A stretch of 44,657 nucleotides of DNA from DASRJW01 sp964567755 (lineage in GTDB: Bacteria > Krumholzibacteriota > Krumholzibacteriia > G020349025), in NCBI GenBank assembly GCA_964567755.1, contig CAZMNW010000026.1, positions 1 to 44,657 on the forward strand. Direction: 5' to 3'. Made by a program: the position numbers and the translations under genes. A model generated the notes under the pieces. The model did not search any database. It was given only the letters and a program-made list of their open reading frames with translations, and was not told the origin of the DNA. This document shows positions 43,741-44,657 of this stretch, piece after piece. Each line of letters begins with the position of its first letter. Within the stretch, counting starts at the first letter, position 1.

Positions 43741-43880
43741 CCGCGGTATGGATGCGCCGACAGACACGACGACGCCGAAGCGTCATTTGCTGGCCACCGA
43801 ATGCAACCCCGAGCCCTCAACCGGCCAATCCGAACGCCAACTGGCTTGGCTGGCTTGGAATCATCAACCGAGGAGAAAAA

Positions 43881-44657
43881 ATGACTAGGATACGAACCGT
43901 AATGCTGTTGCTCGCGGCCCCCGGCATTTTCCTCTCGTCGGCCACGGCCCACGCGCAGTCAAAACAGCCCAACATCGTCATCATCTGGGGGGACGACATC
44001 GGCCAATCCAATATCAGCGCCTACTCGCACGGCGTGATGGGCTACAAGACGCCCAACATCGACCGGGTTGCCAGGGAAGGCATGATGTTCACCGACTACT
44101 ATGCTGAGCAGAGCTGCACCGCCGGCCGGGCGTCGTTCATCACCGGCCAGTCCGGCTTGCGCACCGGCCTGACTAAGGTCGGCCTCCCGGGCGCTACGGT
44201 AGGGTTGCAAAAGGAAGACCCGACGATTGCCGAGCTGTTGAAGGCGCAAGGCTATGCCACCGGCCAGTTCGGCAAGAATCACCTGGGCGACCGCAACGAA
44301 TACCTGCCCACGGTGCACGGCTTCGACGAGTTCTACGGCAACCTCTACCACCTGAACGCCGAGGAAGAGCCGGAGCTGCCGGATTACCCGAAGGATCCGG
44401 CGTTCCGCGCCAAGTTCGGCCCGCGCGGCGTGCTCGATTGCAAGGCCTCGGCCACCGACGACGCCACCGTGGATCCGCGCTTCGGTAAGGTTGGCAAGCA
44501 GGTTTGCAAGGACACGGGCCCGCTGACCAAAGATCGCATGGTGACTGTCGACGACGATATTGCCGCCCGAGCCGTGGACTTCATCCAGCGGCAGCAGAAG
44601 GCCGGCAAGCCCTTCTTCGTGTGGGTGAACACCACCCACATGCATTTCCGCACCCAC
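43881..44657 (+). CDS. Arylsulfatase-type sulfatase, 5' part (runs off the window)
   Basis: ATG 43881 follows GAGGAG, and 259 codons are visible before the window ends with the frame still open. A signal peptide (MTRIRTVMLLLAAPGIFLSS, ending HAQ) directs export. IVIIWGDDIGQSN gives the metal-binding Asp pair. SCTAGRASFITGQ is the formylglycine motif C-x-A-x-R, so the Cys must be oxidised by a sulfatase-maturing enzyme. QFGKNHLGDRNEYLPTVHGF is typical of arylsulfatases. An inserted loop with two Cys (LDCKASATDD and KQVCKDTGP) may form a disulphide. The substrate is unknown. Confidence 0.9.
   Translation, partial: MTRIRTVMLLLAAPGIFLSSATAHAQSKQPNIVIIWGDDIGQSNISAYSHGVMGYKTPNIDRVAREGMMFTDYYAEQSCTAGRASFITGQSGLRTGLTKVGLPGATVGLQKEDPTIAELLKAQGYATGQFGKNHLGDRNEYLPTVHGFDEFYGNLYHLNAEEEPELPDYPKDPAFRAKFGPRGVLDCKASATDDATVDPRFGKVGKQVCKDTGPLTKDRMVTVDDDIAARAVDFIQRQQKAGKPFFVWVNTTHMHFRTH

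Noticed and set aside
7271..43832. A short match between 7271-7288 and 43815-43832 (CCCTCAACCG...CCAATCCG)
   Set aside because: About 18 bases with one gap is near chance level in a window of this size and GC content; no flanking similarity.
43749..43889. A 46-codon open frame between phosphoketolase and the sulfatase
   Set aside because: No ribosome site, no known pattern, and it overlaps the sulfatase start; probably chance.

Overview
The window comes from a high-GC, apparently Gram-negative bacterium. The evidence is TonB-receptor and other outer-membrane beta-barrel remnants, a SYLF protein, Rho, and secreted proteins with FlgD-like C-terminal domains. WD40-type eukaryotic-like kinases, a secreted serpin and repeat proteins with FlgD-like ends suggest a lineage around Candidatus Eisenbacteria or related FCB/Acidobacteria-like groups. 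That placement is inferred from gene style only; the window has no rRNA or tRNA gene.

Layout. 0.1-1.7 kb: a serpin with an unusual internal insertion. 1.7-3.0 kb: a scrap region with an IS91-type fragment, two beta-barrel C-termini and a frameshifted TPR tail. 3.0-5.7 kb: a membrane Ser/Thr kinase with a beta-propeller (minus strand). 5.8-8.0 kb: a mosaic of broken genes (DUF4926-like, kinase lacking its N-lobe, IS91-type transposase 3' part, TonB-receptor C-terminus, another transposase tail). 8.1-9.1 kb: a truncated sigma-54 activator with an altered Walker B. 9.4-10.9 kb: a secreted repeat protein. 11.2-11.8 kb: a decayed VapBC-like pair. 11.9-13.1 kb: a Rho-like helicase without the usual N-terminal RNA-binding domain. 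13.2-16.2 kb: a membrane protein, then an AmgK-like sugar kinase fused to a RapZ C-terminal domain and translationally coupled to a sugar-1-phosphate nucleotidyltransferase. 16.2-18.8 kb: Nudix and TonB scraps, then an ABC exporter. 19-23.7 kb: secreted or membrane proteins of unknown role and a TPR protein, with IS630, RND and IS91-like scraps between them.

23.9-32.4 kb is the centrepiece: eight tightly packed genes (crtY-crtE-crtI-crtB-DUF2141-methyltransferase-crtU-Rieske protein). Phytoene would be made by CrtE/CrtB, desaturated to lycopene by CrtI, cyclised by CrtY, and the beta-rings aromatised by CrtU, giving an isorenieratene-type aromatic carotenoid. The operon ends at a strong hairpin shared with a convergent secreted-protein gene.

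32.6-44.7 kb holds a frameshifted secreted protein, a SYLF protein, NhaA, a DDAH-family hydrolase, MgtE, an MFS transporter, a P-loop protein just upstream of a phosphoketolase with a basic N-terminal tail, and the start of an arylsulfatase cut by the window edge.

A recurring pattern is that most gaps between intact genes hold recognisable stubs of accessory genes, often readable only by joining two frames. Several are consistent with IS91-type rearrangement followed by decay. All assignments rest on reading translated sequence and family motifs from memory; no database search was run.
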